Of a stretch of DNA of 53,613 bases, positions 13,001 through 22,156 are shown one piece after another (positions within the stretch are counted from its first letter, which is position 1; every line of letters begins with the position of its first letter). A program made the position numbers and the translations under genes. This stretch comes from Nemertoderma westbladi (Eukaryota > Xenacoelomorpha > Nemertodermatida > Nemertodermatidae): the NCBI GenBank assembly GCA_032718475.1, contig JAUCBJ010008771.1:1-53613 (forward strand). The letters run 5' to 3'. The notes beneath the pieces are model-generated. The model searched no databases, was not told where the DNA came from, and saw nothing but the letters and a program-made list of their open reading frames with translations.

Positions 13001-14694
13001 TTAAAGACTACACGAAACTTAGGCGTGGATACACTATGGTGGGGCAGGTAGAAGCCAACATCTGGAGGGGTAGATGCCTTCTCAGCAATACCATCAATGA
13101 GGAGCTTCTGTATTTTTTCGGAATAGATGGTAGATAAGCTAGGTGTTAGTTTAGATATTACATGAGGCTGATAACGTTCTACAAAGGAACGATTACAGGT
13201 AGGGCGACGGCTGCTTTTAAAGGGAAGGCAGACCTGATACCGCAAGGGATTTTCCTGAGAACGGCAAGGTACAGTATAAGCAGGATCTGATTCAATTGGG
13301 TATTCCTTGATACCAACTGACTCAAGGCTCCATAGTCGAGTAATATCGTCATCCAACTCGGAAACAAAGAGTGAAGGACTAGATATATGGTCAATATTAG
13401 ATAAAGAATTCATTGGTCCAGAAAGGACATAACCAAAAAAGGTAGATATGGCAGTAGGTAAACCTGGAACTATCAAAGGTTGACCAGTTACTGACCAAAG
13501 TTGATCAGCTCCGATCATGAGGTCGATGGTGCGGTTGTTCCCATCAAAAGAATCGGCCCAAGGACCAAGATGAGCGATCTGACTGGGAAGGTATAGAAGA
13601 CGTTCCTGTCGCATGTCTGGACAAAGTCTCTCAGTGGTCCAAGCCATCAATGTGATAGGTTGTGGAGAGAAAGTACTCCTTAGGTCAAAGGATACACAAT
13701 GGGATAGTTGAGAATATACCTGTTCCCCAAAGGATCCGGTGGTTAAGGTACGGGACTGGCTAGCAGGTAGACCAATATGAGAGGCAGTGCTACCACGAAT
13801 ATAGGAACGTTTGGACCCATCGTCGAGATACACATGAATCCAAACACCAGTGTCTGAGTTTGGCGAAGAAATAAAAGCCCTTGCTATCTTAACAAATACA
13901 GTATAAGGTTCCAAGTCTGTAGCCGAATTTGCGGGATCAATGGATGCTGAACTAGGTTGCCAAGAAGTAGGCGGTTGATAGCTAATAGGTTTATCAGGTC
14001 GACTATTAGTGGTATTGGCGGCAGAAGAACTAGACACGCCTGATTTCTGACTATAGCATAATAAGGAGTGATGAGATTTACCACAACTGCGACATTTGGC
14101 GGTTGAAGGGCAACTGGCAGTTTTATGTGGACCAAGGCAATTATGGCACAAATGTGAAGATCTAATTAAAGCTGAACGATCTTCCGGTGATTTACTTAGG
14201 AAGGCAGAACAGAGTTTCATACTATGTGGTTTACCACCACAGGCTAGGCAAGAATGACGTTCAGAGACAGGCAATGCAGATACAGTAGATCGCTGAAATT
14301 CAATACGATTATGGCTGGAAAATCTCTGCTTAGAATCTGCAGTAGGTTTGGGGGTAGAATTATTTGAAGGTTTAAAGGCCATAGCCTCTCGAGTTTCCAG
14401 CTCTATACGAACAAACTTAAGAAGCTCAGTTAGATCAAAACGATCAGTAGTATGGCTGCGGTTCCATTCAAGTACAACCTCATTAGGAAGCTTCTGAATG
14501 AGCAATGGGGCCAGTAATAAAGAAGTTAATCCAGAGGATTGGGTACTATTTTGTGGCTGGCTGGAAGGTTCAATCTCAGAGGCCAGTGTCTGAATTTCGC
14601 GGAGAGAACCCTGGAATATATCAATAGTCCTACGAAAGGAACCTACATCATTAGCTATGATAGCAGGCAGGCTACAAATTCGGGATGCATACAA
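10066..14694 (-). CDS. BEL/Pao Pol polyprotein with Gag C-terminus
   Basis: A 1542-residue frame ending 20 bp from the LTR. Order of domains: Gag C-terminal part (1-130), three zinc knuckles (about 149-213, CLACG, CHNCLG, CRSCG), BEL-type aspartic protease starting at LDDGS (about 290-420), reverse transcriptase (about 540-760) with VVADV near 604 and the catalytic pair D677-D678 in LLCDDVV, RNase H (D823, E864, D893, D939), H2C2 zinc finger (H1113/H1118, C1148/C1151), integrase core D1183, D1245, E1280 (35 apart, as in DD35E) and a DUF5641-like C-terminus (about 1370-1460). All catalytic residues appear present. The RT box reads LCDD where most relatives have YVDD. The first codon given is only the first in-frame start; the true beginning is in the overlapping Gag frame, from which it is separated by one extra base near 14719. 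Confidence 0.95.
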   Translation of the reverse strand: MYASRICSLPAIIANDVGSFRRTIDIFQGSLREIQTLASEIEPSSQPQNSTQSSGLTSLLLAPLLIQKLPNEVVLEWNRSHTTDRFDLTELLKFVRIELETREAMAFKPSNNSTPKPTADSKQRFSSHNRIEFQRSTVSALPVSERHSCLACGGKPHSMKLCSAFLSKSPEDRSALIRSSHLCHNCLGPHKTASCPSTAKCRSCGKSHHSLLCYSQKSGVSSSSAANTTNSRPDKPISYQPPTSWQPSSASIDPANSATDLEPYTVFVKIARAFISSPNSDTGVWIHVYLDDGSKRSYIRGSTASHIGLPASQSRTLTTGSFGEQVYSQLSHCVSFDLRSTFSPQPITLMAWTTERLCPDMRQERLLYLPSQIAHLGPWADSFDGNNRTIDLMIGADQLWSVTGQPLIVPGLPTAISTFFGYVLSGPMNSLSNIDHISSPSLFVSELDDDITRLWSLESVGIKEYPIESDPAYTVPCRSQENPLRYQVCLPFKSSRRPTCNRSFVERYQPHVISKLTPSLSTIYSEKIQKLLIDGIAEKASTPPDVGFYLPHHSVSTPKFRVVFNGSSTDCKGVSLNSCLDSGPNLLAPLTDILLRFRLRPFIVVADVVTAFHQVELHPSDRLWVKFLWKGGYYQFKRVPFGLAFSSYHLHSTVLSHIYQNADPTFARQLVESLLCDDVVWSGDSQYEADKFLHDSVCLFSNAAMELKVIDSPCKVLGLSLDPTLDIIYVNTSVIKPPTIFNRRELLRSLAKVFDPLGLLCPWTIRPRLLLQRSWKVGGGWNTPLPIDLQSEWLSWSKEADQIVTFPRCVHITPSSHLHIFCDSSSHAYGFLAYVVQPRLQSFLYYGKSRAAPLKPTHSTPRLELLAALIGARFLHHVQSAIVQPDHVHLWTDSLCVLYWIRKGVAKRDVFVSNRLQEIATLSLPTQWRYVPTTLNPADLPSRGTHLSTLCNSDLYRHGPAYITEPESHWPQVPTPPPQLLTVEVPDPLLDCPIDISRFSDITHAIRVAAWVFRFVSNTRPGSCPVSGFPWATELTHALHFLIRVEQHKYFAGEVTSLTKNPDQLITRSSPLWRFHPLLKDGILVFIPRTGEIPLILLPQRSHLTYLIVQQTHQVLQHQGPEATLSQIRIRYWIPKGRSLVRKIVHGCPRCQRYRAVAYKPPESSLPSFRSTALAPFQTTGIDFLGPLYTTGKVKVWVALFTCACIRAISLEPVDNLKSQSAYLAVRKFLARRVPPFQMVEFRSDNAKTFLSLSTMRFPSHVITWRFIPARSPHWGGYWERLVRSVKTCLRTVCHGTVLSRPELDAFLAETESVLNQRPLTAASSDPSDHPPITPANFIYGAPPPVSTVDADAIDAPLIRSALYKRDKANRLFWKLWSHDYLSSLRTWRTAGSGHGKLPAIGDIVFVRESLPKGRGWTPRGQWPIGRITQIFIGKDGYPHSVELKLRGRTTTRAAHLLVPLECDSPYIHNRDRGGLHQPATHGSPNRGGTTVVDSHHPLPINSAPPGDNHEVSAPHPLDVSPPDVTITRSGRTVKRPDRFRD

Positions 14695-15421
14695 CCCAAT
14701 AAGATGATGCGGATTCCCGGTATCTTTGTTTCAAAAGATCAATGGAAAGATTGTAATTGCAGGCAGAAGCAGATATGCCAGCTAGGGCATCCTTAGCTTC
14801 ACCCTGGAGAGAGTGGCGGAGGTACACGAATTTCTTAATATCTGGTAGGCTGGTTTCATGCACTAATACACTGAATTGGTCCCAAAAAGGGCGCCATTGA
14901 ATAAAATCTCCATTAAAACGAGGTACCTGAATTTTAGGTAGGCCTTGAATATGTTCCTGCGGCCTAGAGTCTGATGAAGATATTGAATTATTATCAGTGC
15001 GGTCTGAGGCACGATCGAGACGAGTAAGGAGACGCTGTGACTTAAACAACAACTCATCCATCTGATCAAAGATACCACGATCAAGGGGCGCATGTCCAGC
15101 CCGATTTGGGGTACTCCCTTCCCCAAACTGGCTGTCGGTATCGACTTCTAAAGTTTGTGAAATTACATGGTTCAAGGCAGAACGCTGAGTTTCAAGTCGG
15201 TTGATCCTATAGGCGAGGTCATCCGAATCGGCTCTATCTCCAAGGTCACGGACAGCACTCAAATCAGCTATAAAACGTCTACAGCGCGTACGTTCTGTAT
15301 CTAATTGCAGCCTTAAATTGGCAACTTCCGGGATACCGGTAGGCGGTGTACCGGTAGGCGGTGTACCGGTAGGCGGTGTACCGGTAGCTGGCAATGTGGT
15401 ATCGTTTTCGAAATCTGACAT
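14672..15421 (-). CDS. BEL/Pao Gag N-terminal part (DUF1759)
   Basis: A 249-residue frame starting at an ATG 232 bp inside the element. Residues 13-30 are a TPPTG repeat from a 15-bp DNA repeat. Residues 35-145 are charged and probably helical. Residues about 160-232 match the DUF1759 Gag domain (PKIQVPRFNGD, WRPFWDQFSVLVHE, LRHSLQGEAK, LLKQRY). The frame then runs out after a further 17 residues that do not fit the family, while the expected continuation is found one frame over, in the 10066-14694 frame. A single extra base in the GG at 14719-14720 accounts for this. It could be an inactivating mutation, a sequencing error or, less likely, a frameshift site. Confidence 0.9.
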   Translation of the reverse strand: MSDFENDTTLPATGTPPTGTPPTGTPPTGIPEVANLRLQLDTERTRCRRFIADLSAVRDLGDRADSDDLAYRINRLETQRSALNHVISQTLEVDTDSQFGEGSTPNRAGHAPLDRGIFDQMDELLFKSQRLLTRLDRASDRTDNNSISSSDSRPQEHIQGLPKIQVPRFNGDFIQWRPFWDQFSVLVHETSLPDIKKFVYLRHSLQGEAKDALAGISASACNYNLSIDLLKQRYRESASSYWVVCIPNL

Positions 15422-15653
15422 AATTACAGAATTAGGTAGGCAGTACCGAATACCACATCAGTTACCGTTATGGAGGTTCTGAGTTAAAGTGTAGGCCGAT
15501 TGCTGTACCGGTAAAGGAATGTAAAATGGCAGCGACGTACTGTTAACAGTTATCCAAGTATGAAATTCCGAGGATGTTGATCGAGTTTATACTGTTACAG
15601 TATACCGGTAAGGTGAAATCGAAAGGTTCATCGCAGTAATCCGGTTCGAAGAG

Positions 15654-15930
15654 TGTGGCAACGCCAAAGGTTGGTAAGATAAAAGGTAGGCATAACTTGT
15701 GGACTGTATAATATAATAAGTACTGAAATATAATAGGTCGGCAGGTAGGTCGGCATACAGACTGACAGGCATGACAGGTAAGAAGGCATTTGGTACTGTA
15801 CCGGTAGGTAAGTACGGTATGTGTACAATAAGGCCATAAAGCATATAATCAAGGTCCATTATATATCTCTACTGTAGTTAAGGAGTCTTTAAGTCTATAA
15901 GTAGGAAAGGAGTCTATAAACGTCGGCACA
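15654..15930 (-). repeat. 5' LTR of BEL/Pao element
   Basis: 277 bp, identical to the other LTR. It should hold the promoter, but I cannot point to a sure TATA box. It is followed on the coding strand by a 232-bp leader and the Gag ATG. Confidence 0.95.
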
Positions 15931-16702
15931 GATTTAGCTAGTAATTTCAACACTGGTTCCGACATCCTACTTCCCTCTATAAATTTTTTGTAGTAGCTAG
16001 TTCTTATTACTATTTGTATAGAAAATGTTAGCTATTCATTTTAAGAAAAAATCACGTTCTAGAACGAATCTTTTTTGTTCTAGAACATTTTTTAGAAAAA
16101 AATCTAGATTCTATTTAAAACGCATGGAATCGTTCTAAAACGTGTTTAAACTCAATAAAAAAATTTTTTCAAAATTGTATTCACAATATTTTTTTTTCAC
16201 AATTTTTTTTATTGATTTTAAACACGTTTTAGAAGATTTCATGCGTTTTAAATAGAATCCAGATTTTTTTCTAAAAAATGTTCTAGAACAAAAAATATTT
16301 GTTCTAGAACATAACTTTTTTAAAAATGAATAGCTACCATGTTCTGGAACATTTTCTATACAAATAGTAATAAGTAGCTACTACAAAAAATTTATAGAGG
16401 GAAGTAGGATGTCGGAATCAGTGTTGAAATTACTAGCTAAACCTACCTAAAACACTAGCTACCATAGAATTTAGTATCTTGCTTAACGCAGAGACTTAAA
16501 TTACGACCGTTGACCAAATTGCAGCAAATGAAAATTTATAGAACTCTCCCCATATCAAAATATCAAAATAGTGTAAAAGAAAAAACTGGCCTCTTTTTTT
16601 AAGGCCAAATCGATAACATGTTAGGCCGTATATATAGTAGGCCATGCCTGAATACGGTATAGTAAGATAGTAATAGCTGAATAGGACTAGGCCTATTTGC
16701 CA

Positions 16703-17003
16703 GATTTTAATCCTGTTTGCGTTTTTTTCGAAGCAAACTTTTCGAAGCTGGCTGACTGGTCTCGTCGTCAACTGCCAACAAACGATACTACCAGATTTAT
16801 TTTTTTTAATGTTACAGCATTTGAAATATCAAAATATGCTAAACAAAATTCTAGTATTTTCAAAATTCGGGTATTTTTAGCATATTTTGATAATTTTAAA
16901 TGCTATAACTTTTGATATAATTCAAAAAAAAAATCTGGTACCGATAGTATCGTTTGTTGGCGACACCAGGAGCTTCGAAAAAAACGCAAACAGAATTAAA
17001 ATC
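16703..17003. repeat. second foldback element, about 130-bp arms
   Basis: The left arm (about 16703-16840) and the right arm (about 16862-17003) are reverse complements with few mismatches. Landmarks: TTTTAATCCTGTTTGCG / CGCAAACAGAATTAAAA, CCAACAAACGATACTA / TAGTATCGTTTGTTGG and ATCAAAATATGCTAAA / its complement. The centre is AT-rich. It has no coding capacity and lies 60 bp from the large foldback. Confidence 0.8.
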
Positions 17004-18755
17004 GGTTCATAATTACAGAACTAGTACTGTAGTAGGGAATTATGTGAAAAAAAAGATAAACCGAGAAAAACGTGTTTTAAATGGGTTTGTATAATGTATA
17101 ACCCCGACAGCTGAATAGCTCTTCCCAGTGAATCCTATGGGAATATACTCACTGCTGTGTTACAGTAGGTGGGAGGGGAGGCCAGCTGGTGAATTGTAAG
17201 CACTGGGCCGTTCAAATGTTTCATAGGTTGATTATAATGAATGAGGAGGGACCCAACTAACAATATGTTTGTCTATGGACGGTCTCCTTATAACCTGCTT
17301 GCTGGCTATTCTAGTTGAATCATTTTATTCTGCAACCAATAATTTTCCCTTTTAGACAAATTTGTGCGTTTTTTTTGCTGGACTAACAAATTTTGGCGAC
17401 GTTCTGTGCGAGATTGGCGATATTTGAAAAGATTCTAAGCCTGAAATATGTTGCTCAAATGACTGAATAGCAGAAAATAAAAAAGTTGATGCATACTCGA
17501 TGAGTTGGAATCGGTGAAATTCGACTTTAAATTTAAAAAACCGCTATTTTTCAGTGACCCCGTGATCGAAAAGCCACAAAAAATATACAGTCTTTTTCGC
17601 AACCAAAATTTATGTAGAGTTTGTTATGAAAATGTTTGCATACCTGGTTGAGTTTTTGAGATATTGGATGGTTATACATACATACATACATACACATATA
17701 CCCGCACATTGTGTTTTTGAACGGCTCAACTCTTGACAAGAACTATCCTGGCCTATTAATAGGCAGGTTCGTTTTTAATACAAATCTTTTCCAAAATCAT
17801 TACGGCGAAAAAAGTTTAAATGTAGATGTGAACTGAAATTCAAACCATTCGGTGTTATATCTTTGTTTAAGCCAGTATTAAGAAAATAAAATTGATTTAT
17901 TGCTTGTATATATTGAGTACCTAAACTTCTCAGTTCACAAAATTTAGCTTAAAGTAAATGAAATATATATAAAGAAAGTAATAGGAACGCATTTTATGCA
18001 ACTATGTTCACCATGATCCGGTCTCTTGAATATAATCTTGGGTTGAAATAATTATATTTTATACAGACAAATTTCAAGCAATTAAAATTTAGAATCAGCG
18101 AATTATTTATTTGTTCTAGCAAATTATTTTGAATACAGGGTAAGATTCACGCTGACTCGAAAATCGTATTTAAAGTTATATTTACAACAATCATTCTTAT
18201 AATTACATGCTAGGTTGGACTGTGACAATAATGTTTATTGTATTTTATTTATACCTCTTTATGTATTTCAAACATATTTATATTGTCAACCTGATTTATA
18301 TAATACATATTAATAATAATAATATTAAAGATAAGTAACAGTTAATAATTTTTTTATTTCATTTTATTTATATTTTTGGAAAGGGAAAGGGCTGTATCAA
18401 TACTGTAGATTATATCAGTACGATAATGCAGATTGGCATAGTTACTGAACAGAATATGTTAAAAGTTACTGGAAATGTCTTGTGTTTTAATTATTATTAA
18501 TACTTTATTAATAAATTGTTATAAGGGTAGCAATGTCACGGGCATGAAAAAAACAATGGGATTAAATTCCAAGCTACGCAAATGATCCTTTCTTTTGATT
18601 TTTCAGGTAAAGGATGGAAGGTAATGTGCAGTATTAAAATACCATCCAAAATATTTATATCAAAATTCTGTACAAATGTGACATAACATGATTTAATAAT
18701 AATAGTTGATTAAACATGACCTAACTTATCATACTCTAACAATATTATATCATAT
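17004..18755. other. 3' flank of LamG gene, no gene seen
   Basis: AT-rich sequence downstream of the LamG gene. It contains a CATA microsatellite at about 17670-17697 and no convincing reading frame. Confidence 0.6.
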
Positions 18756-18761
18756 TTTATT
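18756..18761 (-). terminator. poly(A) signal of LamG gene
   Basis: AATAAA on the minus strand, about 125 nt after the stop codon of the terminal LamG exon. The position fits a short 3' UTR, but usage is inferred. Confidence 0.5.
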
Positions 18762-18884
18762 TCAATTATTTGAAAGTAAATATAACATACATAAGTTTTT
18801 TTAACAACAGAAGTTGATTTAAAAGAAATTGTATATTACATGTATATACAATTGCGACAAAACAATTTGCATTGATCCTGAGTT

Positions 18885-19534
18885 TCAATTCACAGTTTCT
18901 TGAGCTAGACTTTCATCATAAATTGAATCCATCTGTGCTTCTGATGCATAACAACTGTAATAGCGAGCATGAGCAATATATCCTGGAAAGGCAACCTCAC
19001 CATGTTCTCGTCTCCCTATGTTCAGAGTGTTCTTAGTATCTATTGTTCGAGCTGTTGATGGTGTATCAAACTCCATCTTCTGATGTTCAACATTTCCTAC
19101 TTTCCGACTGTAGAACATCACCTTGTTATCAACTGCATTGACAGCAACAGCAACCATATACCATTCATTAATTTCTACTGCATTAGTCATTGTAAGTCCT
19201 GGTGAAATTCCATTTGCAGCATTAAACTTTAAGGTTGTTGCTTCAGGATGTAACCACATATATGGACCTATGGCTGAAGGATTTCCAAATTCAAAAATTG
19301 GACCAGTTCCCCCAGGTTTTACAAAAGCTACCATGGTGAATGTTTCTGATAGTAACTCTATATCATGTTGTACAGAAACATATCCACTATGGAAATTCAT
19401 TGCCTGGTTATCGACTCCTGTAGGTCCTGGACCAAATGATGAACTTCCTTTGATGATCCCATTTTGATTTCCTATCTTGTCATCGGCTCCATATTTTACG
19501 TCCAATGGCCAGTATGATTCTTTTTGACATTGAT
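18885..19534 (-). CDS. terminal LamG exon (domain 6) with stop
   Basis: The last visible exon of the multi-LamG gene. The acceptor is TGCATTGCAG at 19535-19544, and the exon opens in phase 1. It encodes one complete laminin-G/concanavalin A-like domain: ESYWPLDV at the start, GPGPTGVDNQAMNF, the strand TFTMVAFVKPGG, WYMVAVAVNAVDNKVMFYSRKVG and the closing GYIAHARYYSCY...IYDESL. A Cys near the N-terminus (DQCQKE) and the Cys in YYSCYA could form a disulfide. The frame ends at a stop (18885) shortly after the domain, so this is the C-terminus of the protein. LamG domains bind sugars or protein partners outside the cell; the ligand is unknown. Confidence 0.85.
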
Positions 19535-19624
19535 CTGCAATGCATGCAAACATATGTATACCAACAACAATCGGAAATCATATTTCAGTATATATATACA
19601 TAATTACATAATTAATAGTGTGGC

Positions 19625-19658
19625 CCAGTATTTGTTTTAGACTTGGAACAAATACTGG
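19625..19658. repeat. short perfect hairpin
   Basis: CCAGTATTTGTT (19625-19636) and its exact complement (19647-19658) with a 10-base loop, in the last intron of the LamG gene. No function can be shown. Confidence 0.8.
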
Positions 19659-19809
19659 AATTTGACTCCATATATTATAAAACTACCGTACGGTACTGTA
19701 CTGACAACTGACACACTGCTTGGCGCTATTATTGAAGACTACACCCGATTTTGTAACTAACTAAGGTTCACCGAGTTTCCAAATTTACACCACAAAGCCA
19801 GTCTGCTGT

Positions 19810-20990
19810 GGGTGCAACCACAGATCTGGTCGTTGCGTTCGATGTTGGTGTGTGAGATCGGGGTCCCCATTGCACATCCTGTGCCCCATTGGCAAACGGG
19901 CGTTGCTCAACCAGCCAGTCGGGTCACCCAGGTTCGGTACCTAGTCAACTGGTTCCTCCAGCGTCGGTATCCACCCAGCCATGCCCCTCAAGAGTCGGCA
20001 TCCAGCCAGTGGGCCCTCCAGCCGCAGAACATTTCCAGCCAACTGCCACCCCATACCCCACCCAACCTGCCACAACCTTCGGGAGTTTCTGGGACCACAT
20101 AAACGCGAGTTTGCAACACTATGACCTTCAGAACTTAATATCGAGGGCCTAGGGTGCCCCATTGATTGAAAAGGGTGCTGCACTGGATACTCTCCTTTAC
20201 CAGTGGGGCACAGTTGGTCGCGACGTTGTTAATATATTGGCTGATGAAGCCACTGCCTTTGTTGCCACCCTACAGCATAACATAACAAATGCGCAATCTG
20301 AACGGATCTTATTGGCTGATTCCCTTCTTCTTCACCATCACCCCAAGGTCATCAAAGGTGCCGATCCGACATCCGCCGTCTTCTCACAGGTAGAGTCAAG
20401 TTATGGAGGTCTAGTCAGCTGGATGCCCTCCTGCAAGTGGCTGAGTGCTGCTCATTAAAGTTTGGTTCAGGTAATAACCACCATAAACAATAGACACAGA
20501 CAGTCAAGAAGAACTACTTGGGTGTTCTCAAGACTGATGCTAGAAGGCAAAGTGCTCAGCGCAGTGAGATCGGTGACTGGCAGGGAGTCTGATGATGTAC
20601 TCGACCCAAATGATGAGATCGATGTGAATTGCCTTAAGGTCAACGTTCTGAAGGTGCTCCAAAAGAAGCACCCACAAGCCACGCCTCCTCATTCTCAGTT
20701 GCTACTTGAAGTGGAAGACTTCCCCCTCCGTGTCGACGTTAACATAACCGGCACCCACATCGAAGCCACCACCCATCGGCAGCATGGTGGATCAGGTCCA
20801 ACAGGTTCGGACTATACCCGCTGGCGAGACTATCTCCTCTTCTATGGGGCCCTCAGTGAGCAGTTCCGTGACTCGATAGCCAGGATTACTCTCTCTTTAG
20901 CCAACTCTGCCATCCCATGGGGGGAAGTTCGTGCCCTTATGTCTGGTCGCCTTGTGGCACGAGATATTTACCCAAGGGACAAGTTATAAC
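19810..20990 (+). pseudogene. 5' part of an RT-bearing retroelement, broken
   Basis: Plus-strand pieces 19812-20152, 20162-20458 and 20462-20989 read as a fragmented N-terminal half of a reverse-transcriptase ORF. Telling stretches are GKVLSAVRSVTGRESDDVLDP, QKKHPQATPP, then GSGPTGSDYTRWRDYLLFYG and ALMSGRLVARD. I recall this pattern from a family of RT-only frames in invertebrates that continue into the palm domain. Here the frame stops after ARDIYPRDKL, before any catalytic box, and stops and frame changes occur upstream. It is GC-richer than its surroundings, as expected of an insertion. The class is uncertain. Confidence 0.55.
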
Positions 20991-21332
20991 CCCGAGGCAA
21001 AGCTGAAGGCTTATAACTGGCCGCAGAGTTTTTTTATAGTTATTATTTCGAAATATACATTTGGTACACCTGAAGAATCTGATGACAATGAACGATGATG
21101 TTTGCTGACCTTTTCAAAAATATATTATAAATATTTAATCAACATATTGGCGATTTTTGGTTTGCGTAGGCCTACTTAAGAAATCAATTGTATGAAAAAT
21201 TTATTTTTAATAAACACAGTTTATTATTTGAAATTTGCAATTAGATTATTTAAAACATATTGGTTGTTATATATGTTAACATTCCTTCCTTTTGATATTA
21301 AATATTAATCTCATAAAAAACATAAAAAGCTT

Positions 21333-21352
21333 GGGGGGGGGGGGGGGGGGGG
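21333..21352. repeat. poly-G run of 20
   Basis: An uninterrupted run of 20 G inside an AT-rich intron. Its length may vary between alleles or reads. Confidence 0.95.
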
Positions 21353-22156
21353 AAGATAAACTGTATGAGGGATGCTTTTGTTCTGTTGTAAAATCCCACG
21401 ATACTACAATAATAAACTACTTCTAATCCATAGTTTTGTTTACATACTCTTCTAAAGTCTTCAAATATATCAGCAAGGAGACGAAGTCGAGATTCAAGTA
21501 TGCTAGAAGATAATCTTGAGATTCGAACATTCAAATTGACTCCATGGCGTGCTAGCATAGCTATAATCCTCGGGTGTGTGTAAAAAATGTTTCTATTCGT
21601 GGTAAATTGGTATCATTGAGTTTATTTAGTAAGTTATCATTTATTTAAATGTGTCAGACACTCATAGGGAAGAAATATACCTTTTTGATTAATTGTTGCA
21701 TTATTTAAATTAAGCCAAAAATGTTTCACTTGCTGTACAGTACTCGGTAGAACTGAACTTATATCGCCTCTGTTTATCTCCTTTGTTGAACAATCAACTA
21801 AGTTACTCTTAGAAATTGATAAATGTATCAAAAACTCGTAACTCAATTTTTGTAGGAGCATCGGGTTTTCCCAATGTTTAATCGGGATGTGTGCACTGAA
21901 ATATACCATTCTGTATTTTTCGGTGAAACTTTTATATTCCAATCAGAATATGTACTATTTCAAAAACACCTTTCGCAATATTTCCTATTAAAGATATGTT
22001 TCACTTTAGAATTCATCAACTGATCCTGGTTAGGTATACAAACCTAATTATGATATTATTTTATCTTAATTTATTTTAATTATGATTATATTTTTATATA
22101 TATGATGTACTTTTTATATGCATGTTTATTCATTAATTTTAATTATTATTACAAAC

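Larger units (their letters stand above)
9769..15930 (-). mobile_element. young BEL/Pao LTR retrotransposon
   Basis: A complete 6162-bp element: two 277-bp LTRs (9769-10045 and 15654-15930) with no difference that I can see, ends TG...CA, and a 5-bp target duplication GATTT (9764-9768 and 15931-15935). Between them are a Gag frame and a long protease-RT-RNase H-integrase frame on the minus strand. Identical LTRs mean a recent insertion, because both are copied from one template. A G run next to the LTR at 10045 (CCCCC on plus) is a short polypurine tract candidate. The leader is 15422-15653. No standard TGG primer-binding site follows the 5' LTR; instead CTCTTCGAACCGGATT resembles the complement of a tRNA T arm. 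Confidence 0.95.
9562..16642. mobile_element. long foldback palindrome, split by BEL/Pao element
   Basis: Leave out the retrotransposon at 9769-15930 and 9562-9768 plus 15936-16168 form one arm of an imperfect inverted repeat; 16198-16642 is the other. Matching landmarks include CGTTAAGCAAGATACTAAATT, GGCCTCTTTTTTTAAGGCC and CATCCTACTTCCCTC. Each arm is about 440 bp and the spacer about 30 bp. The arms carry several GTTCTAGAAC palindromes (16056-16065, 16077-16086, 16280-16289, 16301-16310; a variant at 16341-16350). No protein is encoded. This is a foldback or giant-MITE structure, and the outer limits are approximate. Confidence 0.8.
19535..22156 (-). other. intron of LamG gene with RT fragment
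   Basis: A 2.6-kb intron bounded by the donor AG/GTTTGT at 22157/22156 and the acceptor at 19535. It contains a perfect 12-bp-arm hairpin (19625-19658), a plus-strand reverse transcriptase fragment (about 19810-20990) and a G run (21333-21352). The rest is AT-rich. Confidence 0.65.

Noticed and set aside
19123-19467. Plus-strand frame opposite the terminal LamG exon, and similar ones at 24133-24510 and 50740-50994
   Set aside because: Antisense shadows of conserved LamG coding sequence.
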